From Paracoccaceae bacterium (GTDB lineage: Bacteria; Pseudomonadota; Alphaproteobacteria; Rhodobacterales; Rhodobacteraceae), in the NCBI GenBank assembly GCA_026984895.1, contig JALSRF010000016.1, positions 1 through 5,695 on the forward strand: a stretch of 5,695 bases of DNA, written 5' to 3'. The translations under genes were made by a program, and so were the position numbers. A model generated the notes under the pieces. That model was given only the letters and a program-made list of their open reading frames with translations. It searched no databases and had not been told where the DNA came from. This document shows positions 3,407 through 5,695 of this stretch, piece after piece (the first letter of the stretch is position 1; each line of letters starts with the position of its first letter).

Positions 3407-5695
3407 ATGGCCGAGTTGAAGAACATCGAGGTGCGCGGGGCGCGCGAACACAACCTCAGGAACATCGACGTGGACATCCCGCGCAACGAACTGGTGGTGA
3501 TCACCGGGCTCAGCGGCTCGGGCAAGTCCAGCCTGGCTTTCGACACGATCTATGCCGAAGGCCAGCGCCGCTATGTCGAATCGCTTTCGGCCTATGCGCG
3601 CCAGTTCCTCGACATGATGGAAAAGCCGGACGTGGACCATATCAGCGGCCTGTCCCCGGCGATTTCCATCGAGCAGAAGACCACCTCGAAGAACCCGCGC
3701 TCTACCGTCGGCACGGTGACCGAGATCTACGACTACCTGCGGCTGTTGTTCGCGCGCGCCGGCACGCCCTATTCGCCGGCCACCGGCAAGCCGATCGAAG
3801 CCCAGCAGGTGCAGGACATGGTGGACCGGATCATGGCGCTGGAGGAGGGCACGCGCGCCTATCTGCTGGCCCCGATCGTGCGCGACCGCAAGGGCGAATA
3901 CCGCAAGGAACTGTTGGAACTGCGCAAGCAGGGGTTTCAGCGCGTCAAGGTGGACGGCGCCTTTTACGAGATCGAAGACGCGCCGAAGCTCGACAGGAAG
4001 TTCCGCCACGACATCGACGTGGTGGTGGACCGGATCGTGGTGCGCGCGGGGCTGGAAACGCGCCTGGCCGACAGCTTGCGCACGGCGCTGGACCTGGCCG
4101 ACGGCATCGCGATTCTCGAAACCGCCCCGGCAGAGGGAGAGCCCGAACGGGTCACCTTTTCCGAGAAATTCGCCTGCCCGGTCTCGGGCTTCACCATCCC
4201 GGAAATCGAGCCGCGGCTGTTTTCCTTCAACGCGCCGTTCGGCGCCTGCCCGGCGTGCGACGGGCTGGGGGTCGAGCTTTACTTCGACGAAAACCTGGTG
4301 GTGCCCGACAAGACCCTGCCGATCTACGAAGGCGCGCTGGCGCCCTGGCGCAAGGGCAAGTCGCCCTATTTCCGGCAGACCATCGAGGCGATGGCGCGCC
4401 ACTACGGTTTTGCCCGCGACACCCGCTGGAAGGACCTGCCGGAAAAGGTGCGCCAGGTGTTCCTTTATGGCTCGGGAGAGGAGGAGATCAGGTTCCGCTA
4501 CGACGATGGCGGGCGCGTCTACGAGGTGATGCGCAGCTTCGAGGGCGTCATTCCCAACATGGAGCGGCGCTACCGCGAAACCGATTCGGCCTGGGTGCGC
4601 GAGGAATTCGAACGCTACCAGAACAACCGCCCTTGTGCTGCCTGCGGCGGCTACCGGCTGAACCAGGCGGCGCTGGCGGTGAAGATCGCCGACCGGCACA
4701 TCGGCCAGGTGGTGGAAATGTCCATTCGCGAGGCCTTCGACTGGTGCGAAGCGGTGCCCGAAAGCCTGTCGAAGCAGAAGAACGAGATCGCCGCCGCGAT
4801 TCTCAAGGAAATCCGCGAACGTCTTGGTTTCCTTAACAATGTCGGACTGGAATACCTGACGCTGTCGCGCGCCGCCGGCACGCTTTCGGGCGGCGAAAGC
4901 CAGCGTATTCGCCTCGCCAGCCAGATCGGCTCGGGGCTGACCGGGGTGCTCTATGTGCTGGACGAACCTTCGATCGGGCTGCACCAGCGCGACAACGGCC
5001 GCCTGCTGGAAACGCTGAAGAACCTGCGCGACCAGGGCAACACGGTGATCGTGGTCGAGCATGACGAGGAGGCGATCCGCAGCGCCGATTACGTCTTCGA
5101 TATCGGCCCCGGCGCCGGGGTGCATGGCGGCCAGGTGGTGGCGCATGGAACGCCCGAGGAAATCGCGGCAGAGCCTGCGTCGCTGACCGGTCAGTACCTG
5201 AGCGGTGCGCGCGCGATTGCCGTGCCGGCGAAACGCCGGGCCGGAAACGGGAAAACGATAACGGTATCAAAGGCATCCGGGAACAACCTGAAGGATGTGA
5301 CAGTGGATTTCCCGCTGGCAAAGTTCACTTGCGTCACCGGTGTTTCGGGCGGCGGCAAATCGACCCTGACCATCGAAACCCTGTTCAGGACCGCGTCCAT
5401 GCGGCTCAACGGCGCGCGCCAGACCCCGGCGCCCTGCGAGGCGATCACGGGGCTGGAGCACCTCGACAAGGTGATCGACATCGACCAGCGCCCGATCGGG
5501 CGCACGCCGCGTTCCAACCCGGCCACCTATACCGGCGCCTTTACCCCGATCCGCGACTGGTTCGCCGGGCTGCCCGAATCGAAAACCCGTGGCTACAAGC
5601 CGGGGCGGTTCAGCTTCAACGTCAAGGGCGGGCGCTGCGAAGCCTGCCAGGGCGACGGGCTGATCAAGATCGAGATGCATTTTCTGCCCGATGTC
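3407..5695 (+). CDS. uvrA: UvrA, excinuclease ABC subunit A, 3' end outside window
   Basis: The first 763 residues of a protein of about 950 are present; the frame is open to the edge. UvrA is the dimeric ABC-type ATPase that finds bulky DNA lesions and loads UvrB in nucleotide excision repair. Visible in order: Walker A GLSGSGKSS (residues 34-42, K40); GQRRYVESLSAYARQF at about 52; a zinc module at 257-284 with C257, C281 and C284 but Ser260 where enteric UvrA has Cys; a CxxC at 410-413; the first ABC signature LSGGESQ (493-499); Walker B VLYVLDEPS with D519 and E520; a conserved EHD in IVVEHDE; the second Walker A GVSGGGKST (645-653, K651); and the first half of the second zinc module, C744 and C747. 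The second zinc pair and the second signature and Walker B motifs lie beyond the window. Start at MAELKNIEVRG is typical for alphaproteobacteria; GGGG lies seven bases before it, a modest ribosome site. An SOS box upstream predicts LexA control. Confidence 0.98.
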   Translation, partial: MAELKNIEVRGAREHNLRNIDVDIPRNELVVITGLSGSGKSSLAFDTIYAEGQRRYVESLSAYARQFLDMMEKPDVDHISGLSPAISIEQKTTSKNPRSTVGTVTEIYDYLRLLFARAGTPYSPATGKPIEAQQVQDMVDRIMALEEGTRAYLLAPIVRDRKGEYRKELLELRKQGFQRVKVDGAFYEIEDAPKLDRKFRHDIDVVVDRIVVRAGLETRLADSLRTALDLADGIAILETAPAEGEPERVTFSEKFACPVSGFTIPEIEPRLFSFNAPFGACPACDGLGVELYFDENLVVPDKTLPIYEGALAPWRKGKSPYFRQTIEAMARHYGFARDTRWKDLPEKVRQVFLYGSGEEEIRFRYDDGGRVYEVMRSFEGVIPNMERRYRETDSAWVREEFERYQNNRPCAACGGYRLNQAALAVKIADRHIGQVVEMSIREAFDWCEAVPESLSKQKNEIAAAILKEIRERLGFLNNVGLEYLTLSRAAGTLSGGESQRIRLASQIGSGLTGVLYVLDEPSIGLHQRDNGRLLETLKNLRDQGNTVIVVEHDEEAIRSADYVFDIGPGAGVHGGQVVAHGTPEEIAAEPASLTGQYLSGARAIAVPAKRRAGNGKTITVSKASGNNLKDVTVDFPLAKFTCVTGVSGGGKSTLTIETLFRTASMRLNGARQTPAPCEAITGLEHLDKVIDIDQRPIGRTPRSNPATYTGAFTPIRDWFAGLPESKTRGYKPGRFSFNVKGGRCEACQGDGLIKIEMHFLPDV

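Noticed and set aside
3133..4836. 567-codon open frame on the plus strand
   Set aside because: It overlaps uvrA in another frame and gives an Arg/Gly-rich sequence; a shadow of high GC content.
3257..5146. 629-codon open frame on the minus strand
   Set aside because: It lies opposite uvrA, whose motifs are all intact on the plus strand. The translation is low-complexity with no recognisable domain.

Overview
The window is GC-rich with strong G/C third-position preference. It reads as chromosomal DNA of an alphaproteobacterium, most likely Rhodobacterales. Support comes from the UvrA sequence style, a GTTC-N7-GTTC SOS box upstream of uvrA (the direct-repeat LexA site described for Rhodobacter and relatives), and an ATTC-N8-GAAT inverted repeat in front of a rhodanese gene (the site form I recall for the sulfide-responsive repressor SqrR of Rhodobacter capsulatus). 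No mobile element, tRNA, rRNA or CRISPR array was seen.

Layout: (1) 1-1186, minus: a PLP-dependent group II (aromatic-amino-acid type) decarboxylase whose 3' end lies beyond the left edge. (2) 1187-1409: non-coding, with two different 15-bp tandem duplications and a GC-rich hairpin. (3) 1410-1562, minus: a 50-residue lipoprotein with a Met-rich mature part. (4) 1563-1691: non-coding, with a perfect 15-bp palindrome and a possible soxR terminator. (5) 1692-2153, minus: soxR with its full 2Fe-2S cysteine motif. (6) 2154-2241: divergent promoter region with a textbook sox box inside a 19-bp promoter spacer. (7) 2242-2628, plus: a single-domain VOC (glyoxalase/bleomycin-resistance fold) protein. 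(8) 2643-2673: a bidirectional terminator. (9) 2720-3091, minus: a single-domain rhodanese. (10) 3092-3406: regulatory region shared by the divergent rhodanese and uvrA genes. (11) 3407-5695, plus: uvrA, cut by the right edge.

The centre of the window packs three stress-response switches into about 1.2 kb. SoxR probably senses redox-cycling compounds and drives the VOC gene. An SqrR/BigR-like site probably controls the rhodanese (sulfide or persulfide stress). A LexA site probably controls uvrA (DNA damage). These regulatory assignments come from site sequence and position only. The best-supported new observations are the sox box/VOC pair and the ATTC-N8-GAAT operator overlapping the rhodanese promoter.
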